Below, piece after piece: positions 51,189 to 62,325 of a DNA stretch of 64,000 bases. The translations under genes and the position numbers were made by a program. Under the pieces are notes generated by a model. The model had not been told where the DNA came from. It worked only from the letters and a program-made list of their open reading frames with translations, and ran no database searches. Position 1 is the first letter of the stretch; every line of letters starts with the position of its first letter. The stretch comes from Proales similis (lineage: Eukaryota; Rotifera; Eurotatoria; Ploima; Proalidae): assembly GCA_019059635.1 (NCBI GenBank), contig JAGVRJ010000001.1:2356001-2420000 (forward strand), given 5' to 3'.

Positions 51189-53761
51189 CTAAGGTGTCTT
51201 ATTGAGGTGAACAATTTCCAATGAGTCGTCTTTGTTGGGCGAGAGAGGTGCTCTTGACGGAGAGTTGCTGGCCGACGTTCGCGGTCTGAGCGAACTTGTC
51301 GAATCGTTTTGGCTACACTTTGACTCGCTCTGCTGGTCGGCAAGGCCCAGAATCTCGCAAATGTTTGAAGGGAGCGTTTTGAACCGCTTGATTTGCAAAT
51401 AGAGCCCCTCGGCAAACTTGAGCGTTGCATCCAAATCGATACGAAATGCCAAATCGTTTATGAACTAAAAAATAGATTTCGACAGTTAGATGCTGACTGG
51501 GAACTGGGCAAGCGAAAGCGAACGACGCTTTACCTTTAAGATTTCATTGAAGCCAAATCTATTGCTCATGATATCGTCCTTTTTCATGAGCAGTATGGCG
51601 ATACATATCAGCAGATGGAAATTCTTGCACGGCAAATCTGTCCACACAACTTCCCAGAGGCGCATGATGTCGCCGAATGAAAACTCTCGCTTGAACAGTA
51701 TCAGCAGCCATCTGAAGCAAAAGTACATGTTGCTCGACTCGTTCCTTTCCAAATAGAGCGAGAACTTGGAATCGACAAACTCGAGAAGAAGCTTGAGGTA
51801 ATTCAGCTGTTTTTTAATGTGCATCTGGTCCATGAAGAAGTTGGACTCCTTTGCAAGTTTGGGACGAATAAAAGAGAGACGGCGATTTAGATTGAGGAAA
51901 AGCAGGAACAAACAATTTTATCCATGAATCCAGCGAAGCACCAAAATGAGTCGACTTCGTCTTGCATGATTACCATGATCGGCGCCAGCAAGTCGGACAT
52001 GCCTTGAACGTATCCTAAACAGCGAAAAGTCACTCTTTCGCTTCGAATGGATCGCAAGCAAGATGAGCAACTGACCAAGATCGAAGTTGTACTGGTTGTA
52101 GGTCATGAGAATATTCTTCATCATCTCGAGGTTCTGGTTCTCGTCGCCTTCAAAGTGTTCGTGGGTCCGATCTGTGCGGTGCACGTCTTTTTCTGCAAAG
52201 CCATTCTCACTGTAAATGAGTCCAAGTCAACGGCGGCGGACTGGTCACCTACCGATTAGATGCTCACGATCGCGCATCAACGCGAATCGAGACTTTTGCT
52301 CGGTACACATGGTCTTCCACTGCAATTTCATTCTAAAATAGTCTTCTCTGGTTGTCTCAACGTTCAGAATCATCAAATCGCATTTCAAGGCTCGTGTTAT
52401 GACTTACTTGCGTTGCTCTCTGATGAGTGCTCGTTCTCTTTCTGTCGACTCCCATTTGAAGTAGTTGAGCAGAAATTTCCAGATTTCTTGGCGAAGCTCG
52501 GGTTCAACTCCCTGTCAGCGAGCAATTGATATTGGACGTCTACCGAAGAGGCATCATACACGAATGCACTTACTCCTTTGAAGATGAGCTGATTGAGCTC
52601 TGCCGAGTTGAGAATTCGACCTTGCTCGTCTCGCTTCAAACTTGAAAAGTTTATGGGCGGCCCTCTCTCGACCGATGGCATGGGACCAAGGTCGACTTTA
52701 GTGACAAGCTCGAAGCCGTCGTTGTTGGTCGAATGAATGTTCTCCGACGACATCGAGTCCATTAGATCAGAAAACTCATCGCCAAATGGACTGGCGATGT
52801 TGGAGTAGCGCGAGACGAGCGCTTCGTGCTCGTTTACTGGGCTTTTGCTGCTCACTTGGTCCTTGGGTCCTAGCGCATCTCGGAATATGTTTGTGACTTT
52901 GGAAAAGCTCAACAATGTTGACTGAAACGGCTGATTGATGAACTTTTTAACAACATCGTTCCTCTGCTCGTTGAACAGACTCAATTCATAGAGTGACTGC
53001 TCGAACGCGTCCTTATCCTGGAACTGAGCCACCCACAAACGTGGATCGTTCGCGTCTCTTCAAACACGACTCTTTAAAGCCACTTGTGTCGGGTAATTTC
53101 CAACTCATCTGAAAACCTACCGGACAAGAACAAAGTACTTTTGCAGTTCACTGAGCAGCTCTTTGCTGCCGCCTTTGTTGAAGTGAAGCTGGGGCCATGT
53201 GTGTCCATCTTTGAGAATGAATACAATCGACGCGCTTCCGTAGCCCGGATAAATACGCCTCACTGAGCTAAGCTCGTTGAGTTCAAACTGCATCAAGTAT
53301 TTGCTCTTTTTCTCGACGCCCACCGAATCTGTTCAGAGATAGCGTTTGAATGGCTTTTGTAAGAAGCCATTCATGAATGAATGTCGAGTCTAACCTGCTT
53401 CTTCTTTGCTGTAACTGATTCCATTGTGCAAGGCAACGAGAGCCCAATCTTCCGCAGGAGCTGACTCGCAACCGAACGGCACGAATCGAATTAGCTTGCC
53501 AAAGCTCTTTTTTTGGCCAATTTTAAGAACATTTCGAGATTTAGACTTTTAGAGAATATTTACGTTCTGAATAATTTGGAGTCGACCGCCAACTTTCTCC
53601 GCTTCCACCAGCCGGCCGCTGCTGTCCTCTTTCTGAGGCTCGTAAATGTAAATGTCCTTGCGCTCGTACAATACCTAAGACAAAGAATTGGGATATTTGA
53701 GAACGAGCTCTGACGCAAATTGACGCTTCAAGGGACAAGAGTATACCTTTTCTTGATTCAT
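51189..53761 (-). CDS. TBC1D15: TBC1D15/17-type Rab GTPase-activating protein
   Basis: Exon 1 is 15 nt (MNQEK, 53747-53761). The N-terminal domain includes VLYERKDIYIYEPQKEDSSG, SIVFILKDGHTWPQLHFNKG and the FSKVTNIFRDALG motif, and then GFELVTKVDLGPMPSVERGP, all shared with TBC1D15. The TBC domain has ILNSAELNQLIFKG, the arginine-finger motif DVHRTDRTHEHFEG, the glutamine-finger motif YVQGMSDLLAPI, and YFCFRWLLILFKREFSFGDI. The end is PSNICEILGL, then a Ser-rich tail. Family knowledge: TBC1D15 is a GAP for Rab7 at lysosomes and mitochondria. About ten exons with short introns; both catalytic fingers are present. Confidence 0.93.
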
Positions 53762-54481
53762 TTTCAACTTGATTATTCTTTTACTCTGTCTGACTGTTGA
53801 ATTGTTTGAGCTCGTCTCGGCTTATCAAAGCGGCGCGGGCAGCTCACCTTGTAAATGTTAAATTATGCTCTCGTATTAATCATCAACAATGTACAGCACA
53901 TGAATGGTGCGGGTAGCGTCTGAATTATGAGCTTAGCCGTGCCCGTTTATGCCAAATTATTCCGATCGGCCACTTGCTTGCAACTGACCCAATAAAAACC
54001 TTCAGCCCTTTCGATGATTGTTTCCTCTCTTGTTCCGGTTGATTTACCCCCAGTGCCTGCGATTGTGAAACCTAAAAAAAAATATTCCAGACTATTCATT
54101 TAACTACAACAATTCAACGAATCCCAATTTATGAGAAAGCCTAATTTTGAAAAAATTCATCCTGGCTTATATGCGCGTCATCTGATTGCCTTTGAGGAAG
54201 GGGAAGGGATTTTTTCTTTCAACTGGACTTGCAATACGCTGGTCTGTTAGAAGAAACCCATTTCAATCAAGTCTGGTTTCAATCAGATCTGGATGCCAGT
54301 GTTTGAAAAATGCGAATTATTGGAATTTTTATGCAAAATAACGTCAGTCATCAAGTATGCATGGCACATGAATAATGGCTACTTGCTGGTCTGAATAAGT
54401 GCCGGGTTATTATGGGCCCATTCTGATCAGTTTTATTGACCATCATCCACCGTAGAGAGAGAGCGAGCAACCAAGAACAGG
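53762..54481. other. Divergent upstream region
   Basis: 720 bases between the divergent starts of TBC1D15 and the ankyrin-CaaX gene. AT-rich, no gene recognised. Confidence 0.5.
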
Positions 54482-57194
54482 ATGAGTGAATTGCCCGAAA
54501 TAGAAGAGGCGGCCGAAAAGAGTCCTCTATGCTCAATAAATGAACTGGTCGAGTTGTGTAACAACGATTTGTCTGAAGAGAAGATCGGCCATTTTCAAGA
54601 AATCTTGAACCGAATTCAACCTGATGAACTCAACAGCACCCTCTCGGTGAGAAGGATTGGCACTGAAAATGCTTCAAATTTAATTCAGTTGGCAAATAGA
54701 ATGGAGTGACTATTTTGCACTTTATCCTCGGCCTGGGTCTCACAGATCAGTTCAAGAGCCGCCTAGTCTACAAGCTGGCCGATGCTGGTCTCAATTTGAA
54801 CTGCGCCGACATAGCCAGAGGACGAACTAGCCTTCATCAAGCTGCATTGTCCGGCTCTACTCTCCTGGTCGAGTGTTTGCTTCAAAACGGAGCCGATCTA
54901 ACTCTAACCGACGATGTAAGCTGCTGTCGAACGCAAAACCCGCCTTGGCCTCATCACTTGAAAACTGACCTTCAAGGACGGACTGTGCGCTTACAATTAC
55001 GCCAAGCGGATTAAAGATGAACAAAAGCGTAAAGAGATGATCCGAATTATGCAACAGTTTTATGTAACATTGATCGGCCTGTTCTCAAATGATCTCTTGA
55101 TTGAATTGAATCCTACGAAGCCGACCTATGCGATTGGAATCGCTCGTCGTGACATTAACATTGTGTGGCGACTGATTAATAGCTGGTGTTCATATCAGCA
55201 GCCGATCAACGGCCAGTATCTGATCGAGCTGGCCAGCGAGAAGAAATTCCAGGGAGCTGTGAACGTTTTCAAGAAAATGCAGCCTCAAATGGTAGCCGAA
55301 ACTCGCTCACATTTGATCGAAATGCAATTCACTCTGCTTTATTTTGCAGGAATTGGCGTTTGCTGTTCGTGCAGGCAACACACGAAAGGTTATTTGGCTG
55401 TTAGAGCATCTCAAAGGCGAACTAAGAATGGATTTCAGAAACATGGTGAGCATTTGCATTTGTTCGAGTTTGAGTAATAGCTCAAAATGAGAGAATTTAA
55501 GAGGGAGAACGGCTCCACAGTATTTTACTATGCTCTGGAGCAGAGGGACGAAAAAATGTTGTCGGCGCTGCTTCCGCTGGTCCGAATCGACGAAATGATG
55601 CGTGATGAGCTCGAGGTTGGTGCCATCTCACCGCAACAAGTTGAAGCCCTTGGTGACCGCCTCCGCCTGAACTAGATCGATTACCCAACGATATTTTCCG
55701 CATTTAAGTTCGCATTGAATTCGAACTGCGTTAGAATGCTAGTGCAACGAGCCGAAGAAAAGCGAGTCGACTTGGGCAATCTGTTCTACCGCGGCTTCTC
55801 ATTGATCAGATATGGAATTGAAGTGAACGCGCCGGCCGAGAGTATTTGCCTGATGGCCAAGGCATCTCGGACTCAGCTCATTACTCTTCTAGATCCAGTA
55901 GGATTCCCGATTCTCTAATTTACTCAAACAATCGCTCAATTCTCTGCTTCTCAAAGGAGTACAAAACCTGCAGACAAGTTGTACTTGAGAGAGGGCAAAC
56001 ACACTACGTTGAAATGCTGGATCAAGTGAGTTCCGTTGGTCAAAAACTTGCTTCAATGCGCATTTTCAATCGTGATGAACGAAGATCGCCAACTGGTCGG
56101 TCAGTAACGCAGAGCTCAGAAAGCAACTGGCTTTGAACAGCTTCGACTTCAGCACAGTCAACAAGGTTTTTCTTCTATTTTCTTCTGGTCAATATTCAGC
56201 GTTCTACTTGGCTTTGCGAAGGAGAATATTGCCGATTCGAGATTCCTGGCAAACATTCAAGCCTACCAGGTTGATGTGCTTTGGCGGTCTCCTTTGAGCT
56301 GGATAAAGGCTAACCGAATAATCGAATAGGACGCAATTGACGCATTCCACAAAGCAGTCGAAGACAACGATTATTTCGGCGCCAAGTCGCTCTACAGAGC
56401 AGAATGGATTGAAGCTCAGGGTTTAGAGGATCTTTTCGAGCCCGTCCTAGTTTTGTCGCGTCGCAGGGTATGTCCTTACTCGAATCAAACTCAAATCTAA
56501 TTCATCGAGTTTTTCGGTAAATATTGAAGGGCCAAAGTCAAACGGTGCTCCACAAAGCCGTCCTTCAGCGATCAAGTGAAATTTTCAATTTGCTTATGGA
56601 GCTCTTGTCACCGGAACTCGGCCGACAAGCGGTGGCAATCAACCAAATTCGAGACCACGTAATTCAACGGATTAGTCGTCGACGCCTCGTTGTTTTCTAT
56701 TCATTTTCATCATTTTAGTGCTATCGGACTCCGTTGCATTACGCTCTGGGACATAATGACAACAGGAAGCTTGGAGCTCTTCTCTCTCAGTTTGGGTTTT
56801 CCGAGAACGTTTTTGACAAAGGTGAGCAGCTGAAATGAGGCCTTGAGCAGGAAAATGTGACCCGCAATCTGTAGACGGAATGACTCCACTCGATTTTGAA
56901 GAGCGCAACCAAAGCGAAGAAGTCGCAGAGCTAATTCGAATTCACGCAGCCAAACAGTTTGAGAAAACAGAGCCCAATCCGTGGACGTGGCAAGTTTGGA
57001 CTCGAATTCAGCGAGAACGTGGAACTCTACGACAGCTCATATCTGTAGAGTCACCTCATCTCAAAGGCCATTCACATCATCACTCCAGCCACCACCACCA
57101 TCATCATCATCATGGTCATCCCCAACATCAGGCCAGAGCGTCGTTTTCCGATTCTAGCGAACCACAAAACGAGCCATCTTGTGCTCTTCTTTGA
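54482..57194 (+). CDS. Ankyrin-repeat protein ending in a CaaX box
   Basis: A multi-exon gene. The N-terminus MSELPEIEEAAEKSPLCSIN leads through an intron to ankyrin repeats (GRTSLHQAALSGSTLLVECL, a DGLCAYNYAKR-like segment). A long helical middle follows (DINIVWRLINSWCSYQQPIN, EFAVRAGNTRKVIWLLEHLK) with further degenerate repeats, then C-terminal repeats including LHYALGHNDNRKLGALL and MTPLDFEERNQSEEVAELIR. The tail has a run of His and ends PSCALL: CALL is a CaaX box, and a last Leu favours geranylgeranylation. This predicts membrane attachment. The family is not recognised. Some middle exon junctions (55,300-56,900) are uncertain. Confidence 0.68.
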
Positions 57195-57453
57195 GCCACG
57201 ATCGGCTTCTTTTCGTTTTTTTTTAAGTAAAAACTTTGATTTGATAAGGCCTTGTGAATCATGAACTGGTCCAGCACAAGATGCGGGAGAAAATTAGTGC
57301 AATGTTACGTTATTTGTGTATGTGCAGGGGAAGCAAGCAAGGCGGTGGGGCCTGTCAGAAAGATTAAGCGCAAGAACGACCGACTTGAACGCGCAGCATA
57401 ATAAAAAGGTTGGTAAACAGCTAGCGACTACAAGAGAATCTTAAAGAAGAGAA

Positions 57454-58179
57454 ATGCCGCTGCCCTTGTTCAAACTGGGCACGCTGCTCATCAGGCAAGC
57501 GGCTAAACCGGTGGCCAAAGCGCTCAAGGAGAAAGCAGTTCAACATGAAAGATTTCGCAGGTATGTGGTCATCCCGGTCGCCAATAGTGAGTAAAAGTCC
57601 AACAAAGACGTTTGAAAACAACGAGCAATTGAATGTTGATTTGGTTAAGTTTATCACCAGGCGGATATAACATTGCGGATGAGAATCTTGGGCCTTGGCA
57701 AACCAGACACAGTTCCGCCTATGACTGAAAAGTCGGCAATCGAGCTCGGCGGTGACATTCTAAGCGAGTTTTTCATATTCAGCATTGCTGCGGCCTTAAT
57801 CATGTACGAGTATCTGCGCCAAGCCGGAATCAAAAGCAGCAAAGCAAAAGAAATGACTGAGGACATCGACTCGTTGGAGAGCAACTTTTCCTACATAAAG
57901 CAGAAATTGGACGAGAACAAGCTGAGCATGGACACGATGCAGACGACAATAAGTGCGCAGAGCGAGCAAATCACCAAGCTGAGCAAAAGAATCGAAAAGC
58001 TCGAGCTGGATAAAAAAAAGCGCACGACAAACAAGGAGGTGCAGACAAGCAGCGATAGACCCATAGGCAAAGTAATCGAAGCAACTTCGAGCGGCAGGGT
58101 TGCTTCCAGTGACGCCAAGAACTCACAGCTCTACCAAGCCGCCGAGCATGCTGCCAACAGAATCACCAAGTCTTCTTGA
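57454..58179 (+). CDS. OPA3: OPA3-like mitochondrial protein
   Basis: Two exons: 57454 to about 57585 and about 57650 to 58179. The N-terminus MPLPLFKLGTLLIRQAAKPV and KALKEKAVQHERFRRYVVIP matches OPA3. IYHQADITLRMRILGLGKPD and IELGGDILSEFFIFSIAAAL (hydrophobic segment) follow. The C-terminal half is coiled coil (DSLESNFSYIKQKLDENKL) and a Ser-rich tail, longer than the short human form. Family knowledge: OPA3 acts in mitochondrial membranes, and human mutations cause optic atrophy and 3-methylglutaconic aciduria. AATAAA occurs near 58273. Confidence 0.93.
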
Positions 58180-58558
58180 CAACGCGATCGCCTTAGTGAA
58201 GCCATTTTCTCTTCTCGTCTTTCCTCCTTCTTTTTCCATCTTTCATCTCTACCTTCTTTCTCTCTGTCGTCTTAATAAAAGAAGCTTCTATTTTATAAAC
58301 AATTCCAAGTCATCCATTTTTAATCAAATGGCTATTTGCGAGCGCCGACTCTGAATGTCTCGTTAGCATTAAAGCGAATCAGTTTTTAAGACACATTGTG
58401 TGTCGAATGAACCTGCACAGACACACACACACACACTCGAGAGTTGCACGCCGCTCTGCAGATATCATATAATTAGAATTGCATTCGTTTCAATCGTTGC
58501 AGCGAATTCAAGCAAGCAACCTCCCTTTTGAGATAAGTTTGACTTAAACGATAGCAAT
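58180..58558. other. OPA3 3' region and RPL24 promoter
   Basis: 379 bases with an AATAAA near 58273 and an (AC)n repeat at about 58419-58433. No gene was recognised. Confidence 0.5.
58419..58433. repeat. (AC)n microsatellite
   Basis: Short AC tract upstream of RPL24. Confidence 0.6.
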
Positions 58559-59423
58559 ATGAAGTAAGTACCAGCACCGGTTTATAATCCGATTTAAGCG
58601 GACACTCTGCCGCTCTGCTTTTGGTCAATATCTGAGCCAAAGTCCACTTCGACCAAGCCTGCTCGGTTCTATGAACGCCAAATTGGCCCACGTGTCCTAC
58701 GTCCGAGACAAATTTCGATTGATCATGACCTAGCCGGGCCAGGGCAGTGGACATTGGCGCAGATAGTCTGCAAATGAGATTCGCATTTCTTAAAAGCTTC
58801 AATTTTCTTCCAGGACCGAGTTGTGTCACTTCAGCCAGTTCAAAATCTACCCTGGTCACGGAAAGCGAGTCGCCAAGGCCGATTTGAGAGTAAGCAACAA
58901 GAAGCTTTCGCTTTGGTTGCGAGCCGATGTGCTCACTTGATTGGACGCTCTATTTTCAAGACCCTTATCTTCATCAGCCGAAAATGCGAGCGATCGTTCG
59001 AGCTGAAGCGAAACCCCCGAGAGACCAACTGGACTGTGTTGTACAGACGCAAACACAAGAAGGGTCAGGTAAGAGCAACTCGAAGTTAAACACGGCTAGT
59101 TTCAGTTTGCTGAGTCGCCACTTTTAAACAAACAGGTCGAGATCGAGACCAAAAAGAAGTCGCGTAAATTGGCGCGATTCCAACGAGCTATCGCTGGTGC
59201 CACTCTTGACGATATCATGAAGAAGAGAAACCAGAAGCCCGAGGTGCGAAAGGCTCAACGTGAGCAAGCCATTCGAGCTGCCAAGGAGGCCAAGAAGGCA
59301 AAGGCCGCCACCAAGAAGCCAGCCACCGCCGCTTCAGCTGCTGCCAAGAAGACCCAGGCCAAGCAGCCCATTCCCAAGGTCACCAAGGCGCCCAAGACCA
59401 AGACCACTGGCGGCTCTCGATAA
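58559..59423 (+). CDS. RPL24: 60S ribosomal protein L24 (eL24)
   Basis: Four exons. Exon 1 has only ATG-AA (58559-58563); exon 2 gives [20 protein letters not shown]; exon 3 gives [20 protein letters not shown] and [16 protein letters not shown]; exon 4 gives [20 protein letters not shown] to the Lys/Ala-rich end. This is the eL24 order, including the zinc-ribbon-like first part. Intron 1 is 250 nt (58564-58813), about four times the local norm, and could hold a snoRNA. Codons are clean and there are no breaks. Confidence 0.97.
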
Positions 59424-59708
59424 AATAATTTAAATCTCATTCATTCAAGGTTTAAATTATTTTTAAATAAAAATAATCGGGAAAAAATCAAGCTAGTTCT
59501 TATCTTGTCTGTATAATCACGTCACAGTTGATTTATTGATGAATGGGCTAAACAAGTTGAATAGAGACTGCAAGCAAGTTTGTTTCTTTGTCTCTGTTTT
59601 GTGTAAAACGTGAACTCTCTTTGAAAGGAAAGAACGAGCACTGACAAAATGACAAGTGAACTAAATAGAGTTGCTCTAGGCGGCTAAGGTGCTAATGCTG
59701 GACAACAT

Positions 59709-59969
59709 TCAAGTCTGCTCGTAGCTGCTATAGAGCTGATTGAGTATTTCAATGGCTCGAGCGAGCATGAGACGATCAACTCTTGACTTGATCGAAGCGA
59801 TGTTGCTCCGGCCATGCTTGGCCTCTTCTCTCAGCGCGCTGGGGTTCTCTGGAAGGCGTTTGCCTATGCGCGGCATTGAGTGCTCAATGTCAACGTAAAA
59901 TTGTCCGCTGGCTGCATTGAAAGCAAATGTCACCGCCAACAGCATAACAATCCAACCCTTTGGCATCAT
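59709..59969 (-). CDS. Amidated neuropeptide precursor (PRI-amide, ETH/PRXamide-like)
   Basis: An 86-residue single-exon precursor. A signal peptide, MMPKGWIVMLLAVTFAFNAA, ends near SG. The mature peptide would start right there: QFYVDIEHSMPRI, followed by the amidation and dibasic cleavage signal GKR. N-terminal Gln may become pyroglutamate. The C-terminal 45 residues (KSRVDRLMLARAIEILNQLY) form a spacer with an amphipathic helix and no second GKR. Position directly after the signal peptide and a PRI-amide end are seen in arthropod ecdysis-triggering hormone precursors and related PRXamides; orthology is inference. A TATA box lies about 80 bases upstream. Confidence 0.75.
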   Translation of the reverse strand: MMPKGWIVMLLAVTFAFNAASGQFYVDIEHSMPRIGKRLPENPSALREEAKHGRSNIASIKSRVDRLMLARAIEILNQLYSSYEQT

Positions 59970-62325
59970 CCTTGTTTCTTCTGATCTTTCCTTTTTCTTA
60001 TTTCTTTTCTGCTCTTTGATTCAGATGGCACAGTATTCACTTGGCCTATTTATAGTCTCGACGTTTGTTTGCTTGTTTGCTTTTTTCTAAAGCTTTACAA
60101 AACCTAATCAGTTTTCATGTGGCAAAAAAGTGGCCAGAATTTGATCCGGAAGCGTTGGTTAATGGCTTATTTAAAATTAAAATTCTGAAACCAGATAAGT
60201 TCTAGCGCCGCGTAATTAGCGTGGCCACGAAGTCATCAACAGCAGCCGTAGCTGACTGTAGCGTGTTTGGCTGAATTTTATTGCCAGATTAAACGATTAA
60301 AACTAGAATTGAGAGAAGAAATTAAGGCCAAAGCTTGTTTTAAATTGCTGAGTGAAGGACTGAGTCTGACCTAGAGGTTGTGGCGAGGCGTATTTATAGG
60401 AATCCGTCCAGCGACCAAGATTTCGAACAAGATCTTTTGCCCGAACGAATTGAGCGCGCCAAGGGAAATAGAGACGAAAGGCGATGAGAGTAATAAGCAT
60501 TGAATTAGACTCCGATAAATATCTCAAAAATACAATATGCGAAGCGAAAATTAATTTTTGATTCATTTGCGTTTTATTGAATGCCAATTATGGCCGCAGC
60601 CGTATCAAGAGCATCTGCTCTGCTTGTGATCATGAGTGTATGAAGCGATCTTGGCGCGCTTGATTGGGCTCTCTCTCGTGTTGATGTTGACGACTACAAA
60701 CAAACAAAAATCTCAAGCGCAATGCCTACTATATCTATGCAGATTACTGCCATTAGGATCGCATTGATCAACGCCCACTGGACTAGTCGACATAGCTTCT
60801 GTTTCGTTCTGAGATGCTCTAGCACAATGCCAAGCATTCGACAAGAAATTTGATTTAAAAATCAAATGCACAAAAAACGTCCATGGCCATCAAATCGCAC
60901 TCTTGGGCCAATTTATACCCAATTTCTCGCTATGTCTCGGCATTTAAGCTCCTTGTGGTGGCGCTCTCTCTTTCTCTCTCTCTTTATCGCTCTCTTAAAC
61001 GCGACTGCTTCTGCTTACAATAATCTCATCAAAGAGCAATAGGACCAAGATTACGTAATTCGAGCCACTCACTGCCACCAACTCTCAGGTGTCCATTCAA
61101 ACTCACAAGCAAGGCCTAATTGTAATCGACAAGAAGATCAGCTCTCTGAAAACGAGTTGTGGCATTACTTGACTGATTGGCTTGTCCCTGGATCTGATGA
61201 CATATGCCTGTCACCAAGCCTACTTTGCCTTTTATTGATTAATAAAAGCCATCCAGAGCTCTTGCGCTTGGTTGCGAAAAATGCATAAATTCGATCCGCT
61301 CTTAGCTTTAACATTCGATAGGCAGCCATGTGTGAGGGCGCTGTTGGCCAACTTGACTGCTTTTTACTCAAACATCTTTAATTAGAAGCGATGCGTGAGA
61401 CAGGCGCCCAAATGTTGTTGCTCTCAAATCGTTTCGCTGGCCTGAGTCGAGCGAAATGCGCCAATAAAGCAGATAAATCGCTCGAATGGAAGACTTGAAC
61501 GCACCGAATCAGTGTAATGAAGCAAACCAAAACGACTAAGCTGGATCAGGCATCACAAGAATACACCTGGCTTTAGAACTTGATTCTTAGTTCTGACTGT
61601 TGAACAGCCTGACTCAGTTATTGCCTATTTATAGCGAATTCCGAATTCAACGACTAACGAATATGACGAAAATAGAATAGCAGACGGCGAACATGCTTCA
61701 ATTAATGTTTCTAAGTCCGCACACGCTGATCAGAATTTGGTTTCTTCAATGTCCCTGGCAAATTGAAATCCCATTAGGCACATTTGATTGGTCTCAAACA
61801 AAGTAAGAATTAGAAATGAGATGCTCTCACATCACAATTTGTTGAAGACGAACCCATTGAGAGATTCAAACGCTTGTCTGTGCTGTATGAAATCATCGAA
61901 ATGCTGCAGATTTAAAGGCTTCAAGTCCCGATATTGCCTCTGGATGCCTCATCATTATTTAATCAAGTTGAAAATTGGCTCATCTAAACGATTGATTAAA
62001 TTTTAATGAGTCAGGACAGCTTCGATTGATATTTTGGCTTTGATTTCAATTAGTAGGTCTTGGCAGTTTGAGGTCGATTTCGCGATGAATGATTTGCGTC
62101 GATTCGTCGATATGAAGCCTTTCAGTCCGCGTCCCATCAATTCACAATGGCTGTTAGTCACATTTCTGGGCCATATTCTAAGACAAACAATCACGCGCAT
62201 GTTCTAGAGAGAAAATTCTGCACACGCTAAGTCGCTTTAAAAATAAAAAGAGGCGAAGACGATTTCGAACAATTGTCATTGAATGAGTCGGCTTGCCATT
62301 GAACAGCTAATCAATTAAGCAGAAC
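59970..62325. other. Long intergenic region before MED17
   Basis: About 2.4 kb. Three minus-strand TATAAATA-type boxes occur, near 60047, 60394 and 61626, each followed within 40 bases by a CAGTC- or ATTCACT-like start region. A 94-codon minus-strand frame (60303-60587) is followed by AATAAA about 20 bases after its stop, but its protein is not family-like and contains the second TATA box, so I do not call it a gene. A CTCTCT tract lies at 60962-60984. Confidence 0.4.
60047..60054 (-). promoter_or_regulatory. TATA box of the neuropeptide gene
   Basis: TATAAATA on the minus strand, about 80 bases before the ATG at 59969. A start site about 30 bases downstream would leave a short 5' UTR. Confidence 0.6.

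Noticed and set aside
58473-58859. A minus-strand frame of 128 codons
   Set aside because: Covers the RPL24 start, intron 1 and exon 2; no domain, no splice support.
59709-59969. Allatotropin/orexin-type or SIFamide assignment of the neuropeptide
   Set aside because: The amidated end is PRI, not the endings of those families.
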